From Lachnospiraceae bacterium (GTDB lineage: Bacteria > Bacillota > Clostridia > Lachnospirales > Lachnospiraceae), in NCBI GenBank assembly GCA_015057405.1, contig SVEK01000009.1, forward strand, positions 20,275 to 84,274: a DNA stretch of 64,000 nucleotides, in the 5' to 3' direction. This document shows positions 1 through 7,874 of the stretch, piece by piece (position 1 is the first letter of the stretch; each line of letters starts with the position of its first letter). The notes below the pieces were generated by a model that ran no database searches, was not told the DNA's origin, and saw only the letters and a list, made by a program, of their open reading frames with translations. The position numbers and the translations under genes are program-made.

Positions 1-879
1 TCGAATTTAGTAAAACAAATAGATAGGATTGAAGATATCAAAGAATTATTTGTTACAGAATATGTGTCTTTTGTGAAACCGGCAGGTAAGCCTCCGATTC
101 AAACTCCAATTAGAACTATCCATAAAAATAATGATTATATGATTTGGAGAGCCGAAATTGAATCGGAATTGGATTGTCTACCGCAGAGTTATTTTGTTGA
201 TGATATTCGAAAAAATTTCAAAAAGATAGATACTGGTTTTTCTGAAGAACGTGAGTTTGATAAATTGTGTGCGAAATTGCAAGTGTTAAAGAACAGAATC
301 CTCTCAGCTGGAAGTACTATAGTACAGGACGAGGAATCAAAATATCAGGAATTGGAATTGAATCAACATATTTTACATGCTTTAGTTAATATTCAAAAAA
401 CTAAATTGTATTATGGAAAATCGGAAGATGATATTAATGATGGAGTTCGAAATGCACTTGATATGATATATGAGGTTAAAGATCAAACTCGTCAAGGAGA
501 ATCAGAATCTGGTAAGCGTTCAGGAGAGTTGGATATTCTTTTATGTAAAAATTCGATGCCATGGGCAGTTGTAGAAGCATTAAAGTTAACTTCGATGGAT
601 AAGTATAACTTAGATAAACATATAAATAAGGCGATTATGAAATACGATCCCGTCGGGTGCAAAAATGCTTACATTCTTATTTATGCAATGGCTCCAAATT
701 TTAATTCATTATGGTTTGATATTATGGAATATTTAAAAGAATATAAGTTTCCTTTCGAAATTGTCACAGGGATAGAAGAAATTCGAGGAGATTATTCGGA
801 ATCGAAGAGAGGGGACATATGTTTGAATAGAAATGGGGAAATGGTAAAATTGCATATAATAGCCATCAACCTGCGATAG
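1..879 (+). CDS. PD-(D/E)XK nuclease-like protein, 3' part of gene
   Basis: The reading frame is open back to base 1 without a stop, so the gene begins outside the window; a GTG at 64 is in frame but nothing suggests it is the start. The visible 292 residues look cytoplasmic and mixed alpha/beta. In the C-terminal half a GELDILL strand is followed about 12 residues later by VVEALKL, which resembles the D...E-x(1,2)-K core of restriction-endonuclease-fold enzymes; a helix rich in acidic residues (YGKSEDDINDGVRNALD) precedes it. Such domains are common as C-terminal effectors of defence NTPases, but no NTPase part is visible here. No partner gene follows; downstream DNA is decayed. The nuclease call is inference from motif pattern, and the E-x-x-K spacing is not the classical E-x-K. 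Confidence 0.5.
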   Translation, partial: SNLVKQIDRIEDIKELFVTEYVSFVKPAGKPPIQTPIRTIHKNNDYMIWRAEIESELDCLPQSYFVDDIRKNFKKIDTGFSEEREFDKLCAKLQVLKNRILSAGSTIVQDEESKYQELELNQHILHALVNIQKTKLYYGKSEDDINDGVRNALDMIYEVKDQTRQGESESGKRSGELDILLCKNSMPWAVVEALKLTSMDKYNLDKHINKAIMKYDPVGCKNAYILIYAMAPNFNSLWFDIMEYLKEYKFPFEIVTGIEEIRGDYSESKRGDICLNRNGEMVKLHIIAINLR

Positions 880-1047
880 ACAGAAGTTGATGTTTGAGAA
901 ATAATAATCAGTATCTTGAACATTATCAGAGCCATTTCTTAACCAAGATGGTCATGATGTGATTAAGCCGCTAGTTGAACTTGTTGGTTCAGAGGTAAAT
1001 GAGAAAAGGCTAAACAGTGTTTAACCTTTTTGGAGCAATATACATAG

Positions 1048-1311
1048 AAGCCACCCGAACTTATCCTTTCACGTGGTACTACACTTTCAAAAATCATCAC
1101 CCGAAAGCCGGTGGAACCGGAAATGGATAATAAAATGGACATTATTATTTTTAGTACCGGGGTATTTGGCACTAGGATTTCACTGTAGGTTGTGAGTGTG
1201 GTGTTGCAGTTTTTTGTTGGATTTGTTTTGTCATTAATTGGTCAGTATGTTATTTTTTTTGCTACCGCAAAAGGTATGTTTGCGCAGAGAATATTTACAA
1301 TGCTGACATAA
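1048..1311 (+). pseudogene. eroded membrane-protein remnant
   Basis: One frame stays readable from 1048 to the TAA at 1309 except for a TAG at 1186. The last 39 codons (from GTG 1192) encode a strongly hydrophobic segment ending FFATAKGMFAQRIFTMLT, typical of a transmembrane helix plus a basic tail. It ends exactly at the hairpin at 1317-1342. There is no convincing start or ribosome site. A second uninterrupted coding-like stretch in another frame (about 924-1023, ending NEKRLNSV and a stop) lies just upstream, so the whole 880-1311 gap looks like decayed genes. The 3' piece could alternatively be a small hydrophobic protein. Family not recognised. Confidence 0.3.
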
Positions 1312-1346
1312 AAAGTAAGTGGCAGGATTAATCTTGCCACTTAAAA
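1309..1346. terminator. bidirectional hairpin terminator
   Basis: Arms AAGTGGCAG (1317-1325) and TTGCCACTT (1334-1342) pair with one G-U, around a self-complementary GATTAATC centre. On the minus strand the stem is followed by ACTTTTTATG, which suits a Rho-independent stop for the Dabb gene; on the plus strand it is followed by an A-rich stretch. Confidence 0.65.
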
Positions 1347-1354
1347 AATATAGT

Positions 1355-1657
1355 TTAGATATCATAATCCATACATACGCGAACCTGTGTATATGGACGA
1401 ACCTTTCCATCGGCAACTTTTACGTGTGCAGGGTGGATTGCGTACCCCTTTAATGCATCCTCATCTATAAATGTAGAATCGAGCATGACATCAGCATTGG
1501 AACTTGCAAGGAATTCAGTCTGCACATGAATGTCAACAAGACCGGGAACAATACCCTGTAAACTTTCAAGCCCTTCTTTAATACCTTTTCTTATCTCGGC
1601 TTTTTCCGTGTCAGATAAAGAGTCTTTTAATTGCCATAAAATAATGTGTTTAACCAT
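1355..1657 (-). CDS. Dabb-family stress-responsive A/B barrel protein
   Basis: A 100-residue protein beginning MVKHIILWQLKD, the hallmark opening of the Dabb (stress-responsive alpha/beta barrel) family, with the conserved HPAHVKVADGKVRPY stretch near the C-terminus. Family members are dimeric ferredoxin-like barrels; some bind hydrophobic small molecules, but most bacterial copies have no known role. Length is normal. An AAAGGAG ribosome site lies 6 bases upstream of ATG. It is monocistronic and divergent from the YbjQ-family gene, with an AT-rich 94-base shared promoter region containing overlapping TATAAT-like hexamers at 1710-1723. The family call is secure, the biological role is not. 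Confidence 0.9.
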   Translation of the reverse strand: MVKHIILWQLKDSLSDTEKAEIRKGIKEGLESLQGIVPGLVDIHVQTEFLASSNADVMLDSTFIDEDALKGYAIHPAHVKVADGKVRPYTQVRVCMDYDI

Positions 1658-1751
1658 GATTTGCTCCTTTCGAATTTTGCATTTAAATTTGTATGTCCTT
1701 ATTATATACTATAATTATATAATAAAAAAGTAATAAGTGGAGGATAATATA

Positions 1752-2072
1752 ATGATTATAACAACAACACCTTCAGTTGAAGGAAAACAAATAATAGAGT
1801 ACAAGGGGATTGTATTTGGTGAGGTCATTTCAGGAGTCAATTTTGTAAAAGATATAGCGGCATCATTTAGCAATTTTTTTGGTGGACGTTCGGCAAGTTA
1901 TGAAGAGGAATTGATACAGGCAAGACAGAATGCATTGAGAGAAATGGAAAATCGCGCATATAATATGGGTGCCAATGCAGTTGTTGGAGTAGATATTGAT
2001 TATGAAGTGCTCGGAGCAGATAATGGTATGTTAATGGTTACGGCGAGTGGTACAGCAGTTGTAGTGGCATAA
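1752..2072 (+). CDS. YbjQ/UPF0145 family heavy-metal-binding-domain protein
   Basis: A protein of 106 residues that starts [27 protein letters not shown] and contains the conserved [13 protein letters not shown] helix and [13 protein letters not shown] strand of the UPF0145 family. These proteins form ring-like oligomers and are loosely labelled heavy-metal-binding; the true function is unknown. An in-frame GTG at 1737 is possible, but GTGGAGG at 1737-1743 is clearly the ribosome site for ATG 1752, which also matches the usual N-terminus. Monocistronic; a gene remnant follows. Confidence 0.9.
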   Translation: MIITTTPSVEGKQIIEYKGIVFGEVISGVNFVKDIAASFSNFFGGRSASYEEELIQARQNALREMENRAYNMGANAVVGVDIDYEVLGADNGMLMVTASGTAVVVA

Positions 2073-2172
2073 GTAGAGTGCATTGGTGTAATAGCATCGT
2101 AGGGTGGTGCATTGATGGCTGGTGTTTCCTGCTAACTTCCGCATTAAACACATATTTCTTTCAAGGGTTTAG

Positions 2173-2313
2173 AGAGAACCACGATACAGAGCCGAAGAAG
2201 AAAAAGCAAATGAAAATGATGCTAAGATTACAAAATCACAAACAGAATTGATTAAGTCTTTGCGTGTGTATATATTGAATTATAAGAGTTTATTGCAGAA
2301 ATCTCCACATTAG
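2173..2313 (+). pseudogene. C-terminal gene remnant
   Basis: A stop-free stretch of 46 codons ends at TAG 2311. It encodes a charged helical sequence (RAEEEKANENDAKITKSQTE, then ILNYKSLLQKSP) that reads like the end of a real protein. There is no start codon with a ribosome site, and a TAG sits immediately before it. Part of the 517-base gap between the YbjQ-family gene and the kinase. Family not recognised. Confidence 0.3.
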
Positions 2314-2409
2314 TTTGGAGAAAAAATATTTTTGGTATTCTCGCATATTTGTGACAACACTGTTGACAAAAATATGTGAGGTTACGAAATGTAGTAATTT
2401 ATGATTGAA

Positions 2410-2443
2410 AGGAAGAGTGCTTGCATTCTTCCTCGCATTTTTT
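2410..2443 (+). terminator. Rho-independent terminator
   Basis: A 10-bp stem AGGAAGAGTG / CATTCTTCCT with a CTTG loop (one G-U pair) is followed by CGCATTTTTT. It isolates the kinase promoter from upstream transcription. A second longer imperfect inverted repeat (CTCGCATATTT / AAATATGTGAG) lies just before it at about 2340-2383. Confidence 0.7.
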
Positions 2444-2469
2444 GCCTACTTATTGGGCGTAAATAATTC

Positions 2470-2503
2470 CTTAACCGTATCTTAGCCGCTATATTGATAT
2501 AAT
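2470..2503 (+). promoter_or_regulatory. response-regulator box plus -10 (copy 1)
   Basis: CTTAACCGTATCTTAGCCG at 2470-2488 contains two half-sites, TTAACC (2471) and TTAGCC (2482), 11 bp apart, the usual layout of OmpR/PhoB-type sites. TATAAT lies at 2498-2503, 27 bp from the first half-site. There is no TTGACA-like -35, which suits an activated promoter. The same 19 bases at the same distance from TATAAT occur before pyk (4460-4493). It lies 87 bases before the kinase ATG, so autoregulation by the adjacent response regulator is the simplest inference. Confidence 0.7.
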
Positions 2504-2589
2504 AATATGTTGGAAAAGGGGAATGTTTGACATATCTGTATTAATAGTTTTTTGAATTTGAAATATAAATATTATTGAAGGAAATCATT

Positions 2590-3651
2590 ATGAAAAAAAT
2601 AACAGAAAGAATAAAAAACATTCTAATTATATTAGCAACTTTAAGTCTGTGTTTTGTACTGTGTTTAATTTTGCAATACATATTCAACGATAGTGCATTG
2701 ATATCCGCAATTTTTGTATTAGGCGTTTATTTAGTATCGGTTTTGACGCCGGGCTATATTTACGGTATATCTTCTGCACTTTTAAGTGTGTTGATGGTTA
2801 ATTTTGCTTTTGACTTCCCGTTCTTTGCATTTAATTTTACCATAGCAGAAAACATTGTATCGGCAATAATATTGCTTGCAGTTACTATGTTGACTTGCGG
2901 ACTTACCGCCAAAGTAAGGCATCAGGATGCTATCAAAGCTGACAGGGACAAGGAACGAATGCGGGCAAATCTATTAAGAGCTGTTTCCCACGATTTGAGA
3001 ACACCGCTTACAACAATTTATGGTTCAAGTTCTGCACTTCTTGAAAACTATGATAATTTTAGCGATGAGCAATGCAAAGAAATGCTGAAAGGAATCAGTG
3101 AGGATTCACAATGGCTTCATCGCATGGTTGAAAATTTATTGTCAATAACAAAACTTGATAGCGAGAATGTCAAGATTATAAAAACAGAAACAGTTCTTGA
3201 TGAGCTTATTGATTCGGTTCTTGTTAAATTTGCAAAAAGATATCCCAATCAGGCAATTGATGTTGATATTCCTGACGATTTTGTTATAGTGCCTATGGAT
3301 GCACTTTTGATAGAACAAGTTTTAATAAATATTCTTGACAATGCCGTGCAGCACGCAGAAGGTATGACATCGTTAAAATTAAAGGTGTTTACAATCTCGA
3401 ATAAAGCAATTTTTGAAATAAAAGATAACGGATGCGGGATTCCAGAAAGCAACTTAAAAGATATTTTCAGCGGTGCCTATACAACAATAAGTGAGACGTG
3501 TGATACTAAGAAAAACAATGCCGGAATCGGACTTTCAGTATGTGCTTCAATTATCAAGGCACATGGCGGTGATATAAAAGTCGAAAATGAAAAGACGGGC
3601 GGATGTGTGTTCCGCTTCACATTAAATATGGAGGATATATGGAATGAATAA
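2590..3651 (+). CDS. KdpD-like sensor histidine kinase (short form)
   Basis: A membrane kinase of 353 residues. Residues 11-106 form the four-helix DUF4118 sensor region found in KdpD. HisKA follows with phosphoacceptor His134 in SHDLRTP, then HATPase_c with N box (ILDNAVQHA), G1 (DNGCGIP) and G2 (GIGLSV). The large N-terminal cytoplasmic KdpD and universal-stress domains of full KdpD are absent, so K+ or turgor sensing must rest on the membrane domain. An in-frame TTG at 2575 is possible, but AAGGA at 2577-2582 points to ATG 2590. The last 8 bases overlap the response regulator. No kdpFABC genes are in the window; pyk and a phosphate cotransporter follow instead, so the real stimulus is uncertain. 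Confidence 0.88.
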   Translation: MKKITERIKNILIILATLSLCFVLCLILQYIFNDSALISAIFVLGVYLVSVLTPGYIYGISSALLSVLMVNFAFDFPFFAFNFTIAENIVSAIILLAVTMLTCGLTAKVRHQDAIKADRDKERMRANLLRAVSHDLRTPLTTIYGSSSALLENYDNFSDEQCKEMLKGISEDSQWLHRMVENLLSITKLDSENVKIIKTETVLDELIDSVLVKFAKRYPNQAIDVDIPDDFVIVPMDALLIEQVLINILDNAVQHAEGMTSLKLKVFTISNKAIFEIKDNGCGIPESNLKDIFSGAYTTISETCDTKKNNAGIGLSVCASIIKAHGGDIKVENEKTGGCVFRFTLNMEDIWNE

Positions 3652-4354
3652 TAACAAATACAAAATCCTCATAATTGAAGATGAAGATAATATAAATAAT
3701 CTTTTGAAAGCACTACTTGAAACAAGCGGATATCAGGTTATTTCTTCAAAATCCTGTAGCAACGGTCAGATGCTTTTTGCGTCGCACAGACCTGATTTGG
3801 TAATCCTTGACCTTGGTTTGCCTGATTATGATGGAATGGATTTTCTTAAAGAAGTTCGAAAAGATTCTTTAACGCCTATTATCGTATTATCTGCAAGAAC
3901 AAATGAAAAAGACAAGGTAGATGCTCTTGATATTGGAGCAAATGACTATGTGACAAAGCCTTTTAGTTCGGCTGAGCTTATGGCAAGAGTAAGATCTGCA
4001 CTCAGAATTTCGCGGCGAAGCATCGGAGAAGGAAAACTTTCCGGAGTAAGATTTAAGTCGGGAGATCTTGAAATTGACTACGATGCAAGAAGAGTGTTTG
4101 TTGATAAAACAGAGGTTACACTTACACAAACTGAGTATAATATTTTAGCTTTTTTATCAAAACATTCAGGAAAGGTTATGACTTATACTTCCATCATTCG
4201 TGATATATGGGGATATTATGATATAAACAGCACCAAAAAACTTCAGGTAAATATGGCAAACATACGGAAAAAGTTAGGAGACAAACCTGGTAAGAATAAT
4301 TATATTGTAAATGAGCTTGGTGTAGGTTACCGTATGTGCGAAATAGATGAATAG
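3644..4354 (+). CDS. KdpE-like OmpR-family response regulator
   Basis: A 236-residue regulator. The receiver domain (about 7-120) has the acidic pocket EDED, phosphoacceptor Asp56 in LVILDLGLP, and Lys105 in VTKPF. A C-terminal winged helix (about 135-233) carries VTLTQTEYNILAFL and VNMANIRKKLGD, typical of the OmpR/KdpE group. Overlap with the kinase implies translational coupling and a cognate pair. OmpR-family proteins bind tandem direct half-sites about 11 bp apart; exactly such a site lies before this operon and again before pyk. A terminator follows the gene. Confidence 0.92.
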   Translation: MNNNKYKILIIEDEDNINNLLKALLETSGYQVISSKSCSNGQMLFASHRPDLVILDLGLPDYDGMDFLKEVRKDSLTPIIVLSARTNEKDKVDALDIGANDYVTKPFSSAELMARVRSALRISRRSIGEGKLSGVRFKSGDLEIDYDARRVFVDKTEVTLTQTEYNILAFLSKHSGKVMTYTSIIRDIWGYYDINSTKKLQVNMANIRKKLGDKPGKNNYIVNELGVGYRMCEIDE

Positions 4355-4364
4355 GTTTATTTTT

Positions 4365-4397
4365 GCGGATTTTGTGTGATGCAAAGTCCGCTTTTTT
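4365..4397 (+). terminator. Rho-independent terminator of the two-component operon
   Basis: GCGGATTTTGTG pairs with GCAAAGTCCGC through G-C, A-T and G-U pairs and is followed by TTTTTT at 4392-4397, ten bases after the response regulator stop. Confidence 0.8.
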
Positions 4398-4398
4398 C

Positions 4399-4431
4399 TA
4401 TAAGAAAGTTCTCAAAAAAAGCTTTCTTATA
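4399..4431. repeat. perfect 10-bp inverted repeat
   Basis: TATAAGAAAG (4399-4408) and CTTTCTTATA (4422-4431) flank a 13-base A-rich loop directly after the terminator and just before the pyk box. It may be a second terminator or an upstream control element; no function is proven. Confidence 0.5.
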
Positions 4432-4459
4432 AAATAAAAAAGCTCCGCTAAGGAACAGT

Positions 4460-4493
4460 CTTAACCGTATCTTAGCCGAAAATATCATATAAT
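4460..4493 (+). promoter_or_regulatory. response-regulator box plus -10 (copy 2, pyk)
   Basis: The 19 bases at 4460-4478 are identical to 2470-2488, with half-sites at 4461 and 4472 and TATAAT at 4488-4493. The distance from half-site to -10 is 27 bp in both copies although the sequence between differs. This predicts that pyk is controlled by the KdpE-like regulator encoded just upstream. Confidence 0.7.
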
Positions 4494-4530
4494 GGCGGTG
4501 TATAGATTTTAGATAGAAAAGAGGAGAAAA

Positions 4531-5946
4531 ATGCGTAAAACAAAAATTATCTGCACTATTGGACCGGCGTGCGAAAACGTTGAAATTCTTGAGAAAATGT
4601 GTATGAATGGGATGAATGTGGCAAGGCTTAATTTTTCCCACGGAACACATGAAGAACATCAATCAAAGATAGATTTGATAAAGGAAATTCGTGAAAAACT
4701 GAATCTGCCTATTCCAATTATGCTTGATACAAAAGGTCCCGAATACAGAATAAAAACATTTGAAAACAAGAGAATCTCTCTTGCGGATGGGGATAAGTTT
4801 ACTTTCACAACAGATGATGTTGTAGGTGATCAAACAAAAGTATCTGTCAATTATGAAAAACTGACCGAAGAACTGAATGTTGGCGATGTCATTATGGTAA
4901 ATAATGGTCTTGTAAAATTCAGAGTTGATGACATAAAAGGAAATAATATAAACTGTACTGTTATTGCAGGCGGTGAAGTGTCTGACCGGAAAAGTATGAA
5001 TTTCCCGAATAAGGTGCTGACACATGATTATTTAAGTGAACAGGACAAAGAAGATTTGTTGTTCGGTATTAAGAACGGCATTGACTTTGTTGCAGCATCA
5101 TTTGTTTCGTCAAAAAGTGATGTGGAAGCGGTAAGAAACTTCCTTAATGAAAACCGTGGCGAAGAAATAGACATTATTGCCAAAATCGAAAATCGTGCAG
5201 GCGTAGATAACATTGATGAAATATGCGAGCTTGCAGACGGAATAATGGTTGCCCGTGGTGATTTGGGGGTTGAGATACCTTTTGTTGAGGTGCCGTCTGT
5301 TCAAAAATATCTTATAAAGAAATGTCGTTTGCTGGGCAAACGTGTTATTACAGCAACAGAAATGCTTGAATCTATGATACATAATTCAAGACCAACAAGA
5401 GCAGAAATATCTGATGTGGCAAATGCTGTGTATGATGGTTCATCAGCAATTATGCTCTCGGGAGAAACTGCAGCAGGCAAATATCCTGCTGAAGCAGTAC
5501 GGAATATGGCTGAAATCGCTGAATTTACTGAAAAACATATTGACTACAAAGAATGGTTCCGGTCAACAGACTTTCAAATAAAGAATAATCTTGATGCAAT
5601 ATCTCATTCTGTTTGTTCTATGGCGATAGATGTTAAGGCAAAGTGTATTGTTGTAAACTCCATTACCGGTAAAACGGCAACAATGGTAAGCAGATTCAGA
5701 TGTCCTATCGATATTGTAGGAACGACTACTAATATAAGAGCTTGGCGGCAGTTAAATATGAGTTGGGGTGTTACACCTGTTCTTTGCGAGCAGTACCCAT
5801 CCCTTGACATTGTTTTTTATCAAGCGGAACAGCATACAAAAAAATTACTCTCATTAAGTCCCGGTGACAATATTGTAATGACGGGCGGAGTTATAAATGG
5901 AACATTTGGCAATACAAATACCATTAAGGTTGAAGTAATTAAATAA
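4531..5946 (+). CDS. pyk: pyruvate kinase
   Basis: Converts phosphoenolpyruvate and ADP to pyruvate and ATP, the last step of glycolysis. The 471-residue protein has the opening TKIICTIGPAC, the substrate loop MLDTKGPE, the catalytic IAKIENRAG region and the signature ITATEMLESM, followed by DVANAVYDG and SGETAAGKYP. Glu71 in GPE is the residue associated with K+-dependent pyruvate kinases, whereas K+-independent forms carry Lys there. The usual C-terminal domain is present; the extra PEP-utiliser domain of Bacillus enzymes is absent. The ribosome site is GAGGAG, 6 bases before ATG. Its promoter shares a box with the KdpDE-like operon. The cotransporter gene starts 79 bases after the stop and could be cotranscribed. 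Confidence 0.97.
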   Translation: MRKTKIICTIGPACENVEILEKMCMNGMNVARLNFSHGTHEEHQSKIDLIKEIREKLNLPIPIMLDTKGPEYRIKTFENKRISLADGDKFTFTTDDVVGDQTKVSVNYEKLTEELNVGDVIMVNNGLVKFRVDDIKGNNINCTVIAGGEVSDRKSMNFPNKVLTHDYLSEQDKEDLLFGIKNGIDFVAASFVSSKSDVEAVRNFLNENRGEEIDIIAKIENRAGVDNIDEICELADGIMVARGDLGVEIPFVEVPSVQKYLIKKCRLLGKRVITATEMLESMIHNSRPTRAEISDVANAVYDGSSAIMLSGETAAGKYPAEAVRNMAEIAEFTEKHIDYKEWFRSTDFQIKNNLDAISHSVCSMAIDVKAKCIVVNSITGKTATMVSRFRCPIDIVGTTTNIRAWRQLNMSWGVTPVLCEQYPSLDIVFYQAEQHTKKLLSLSPGDNIVMTGGVINGTFGNTNTIKVEVIK

Positions 5947-6025
5947 ATAATATTGTTGTTACAATGTTCATAGCTCTTGACGAAAAGGGTGTTAAACAAA
6001 AGAAACGAACCAGCGAGGTGTATAA

Positions 6026-7690
6026 ATGACAATATTTGATGTTTTAACTTTAATCGGTGGATTATGTTTATTCCTTTTTGGGATGAATGTAATGGGTGAT
6101 GCATTGGAACGCAGAGCCGGAGGCAGTCTTAAAAAACTGCTTGCAAAACTTACCAAGAATAAAATCGCCGGGTTTTTAACAGGTCTTGGCGTGACGGCAG
6201 TTATTCAGAGTTCGTCTGTAACAACTGTTATGGTAGTCGGCTTTGTAAATTCCGGTATAATGTCCCTTAAACAGTCTATTGGTGTTATTATGGGTGCCAA
6301 TATAGGTACAACCGTAACTGCATGGATATTGAGCCTTGGTGGAATATCCAGCGATAATTTGTTTGTTCAGTTGTTGAAGCCAACATCTTTTACACCAATT
6401 CTTGCTTTTGTCGGAACGGCGCTATTAATGTTTGGTAAATCGAGCAAGAAAAGAGATAATGGAACAATTCTTCTCGGATTCGCAACTTTAATGTTTGGTA
6501 TGGATACAATGTCTGCGGCGGTGTCAGGACTTGTAGATGTTCCGGCTTTCAAAAATCTGTTTATTATGTTTAAGAATCCGATTTTGGGAGTTTTGGCAGG
6601 TGCAATTCTGACAGCAATTATTCAGTCAAGTTCTGCATCCGTGGGAGTTCTTCAGGCTCTTTCTGCTACCGGTCAGGTTTCCTATGGTGCTGCAGTTCCT
6701 ATCATTATGGGACAGAACATCGGTACTTGCGTAACTGCACTTCTTTCATCTTTTGGTACTAATAAAAATGCAAAACGTGTAGCAATTGTCCATTTGTCTT
6801 TCAATGTAATCGGAACAATAATCTGGCTTTCAATATTTAGTCTGTTATCAGCTATATTAGAGCCTGCCATTTTGGATGCGTCAGCATCTCATCTTGGGAT
6901 TGCGGTTGTACATTCATTGTTTAATATCGCTTGTACTGTACTTTTGCTTCCTATGTCTTCACTTCTTGAGAAGTTGGCAATTAAACTTGTGCCTGATACA
7001 AGTAAAGAAGATGAATTTGTCGAGCTTGATGAAAAGCTTCTTGTAATTCCATCCGTTGCGTTGGAAAGATGTAATGAGATTGTGTGTGAAATGGCAGAAA
7101 TTTCTGTTGCTGCCCTCAAAAATGGGCTTAATATACTTAATAAATATGATTCATCCGTTGCAGAAAAAATTCGTGCTGCTGAGGAAAAGGCAGACCATTA
7201 TGAAGATATTATAGGAACATACCTTGTGAAACTGTGCTGTCACCAAATCAGCGACAGCGATAGTTCGGAAGTTTCAAAACTCCTTAAAGTCATTGGTGAT
7301 TTTGAAAGAATATCAGACCATAGTGTTAATCTTTTAGAATCTGCTGAAGAACTTAAAGAAAAGGATATGCAGTTTACTCCTGATGCTGTTAAGGAACTTA
7401 AAGGATTATGTGATGCTGTATCAGACATTCTGACTCTTTCTTTTATAGCATTTAAAAATAATGATTTAAAATCTGCCGGTGATGTTGAGCCTTTGGAACA
7501 GGTGATTGACGAATTGAAGACAAAACTCAGAGATGAACATATTAAGCGGTTGAAATCAGGAAATTGTTCTATTGAAGCTGGTTTTGTATGGGCAGATATT
7601 ATAACAAATCTGGAAAGAACAGCAGACCATTGTTCAAATATTGCAGAGTGTGTTATTGATGCGTCCGAGAATAATATAAATGTTCATTAG
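6026..7690 (+). CDS. Na+/phosphate cotransporter (NptA/PhoU-like type), copy 1
   Basis: A protein of 554 residues combining two Na/Pi-cotransporter repeats (roughly residues 10-155 and 170-310), each with a QSSS motif (AVIQSSSVT and AIIQSSSAS), and a C-terminal helical PhoU-like domain (about 345-545) with the ERISDHSVN and ERTADHCSNIAE motifs. It is expected to import phosphate with sodium across the cytoplasmic membrane, the PhoU part probably regulating it. It shares architecture with a second copy at 24031. The ribosome site is GCGAGGTG. No Pho-type box is visible before it; transcription may read through from pyk. Confidence 0.93.
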   Translation: MTIFDVLTLIGGLCLFLFGMNVMGDALERRAGGSLKKLLAKLTKNKIAGFLTGLGVTAVIQSSSVTTVMVVGFVNSGIMSLKQSIGVIMGANIGTTVTAWILSLGGISSDNLFVQLLKPTSFTPILAFVGTALLMFGKSSKKRDNGTILLGFATLMFGMDTMSAAVSGLVDVPAFKNLFIMFKNPILGVLAGAILTAIIQSSSASVGVLQALSATGQVSYGAAVPIIMGQNIGTCVTALLSSFGTNKNAKRVAIVHLSFNVIGTIIWLSIFSLLSAILEPAILDASASHLGIAVVHSLFNIACTVLLLPMSSLLEKLAIKLVPDTSKEDEFVELDEKLLVIPSVALERCNEIVCEMAEISVAALKNGLNILNKYDSSVAEKIRAAEEKADHYEDIIGTYLVKLCCHQISDSDSSEVSKLLKVIGDFERISDHSVNLLESAEELKEKDMQFTPDAVKELKGLCDAVSDILTLSFIAFKNNDLKSAGDVEPLEQVIDELKTKLRDEHIKRLKSGNCSIEAGFVWADIITNLERTADHCSNIAECVIDASENNINVH

Positions 7691-7874
7691 CAATCTGGCC
7701 CTAATATATGGAAATTATGTTGTTAATTTGTTATAATATAATAATAGATAATCAAGGTGCGTCATAGGAATAATTACAAAAGTTACTAGGTGTTTGTCCT
7801 AAAAGAAAAATCGTATGGCAGTTGATTATTGTGACAAGTTAATGTAGCAGATTAAGATTTAGGAGGGCAAAAAG

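Noticed and set aside
963..1172. 69-residue minus-strand ORF in the first gap
   Set aside because: No ribosome site or recognisable sequence, and it opposes a plus-strand remnant with a better coding look.
7691..7874. Promoter for the secreted protein gene
   Set aside because: A TATAAT is present at 7732-7737, but no -35 at acceptable spacing could be identified and it is far from the start codon.
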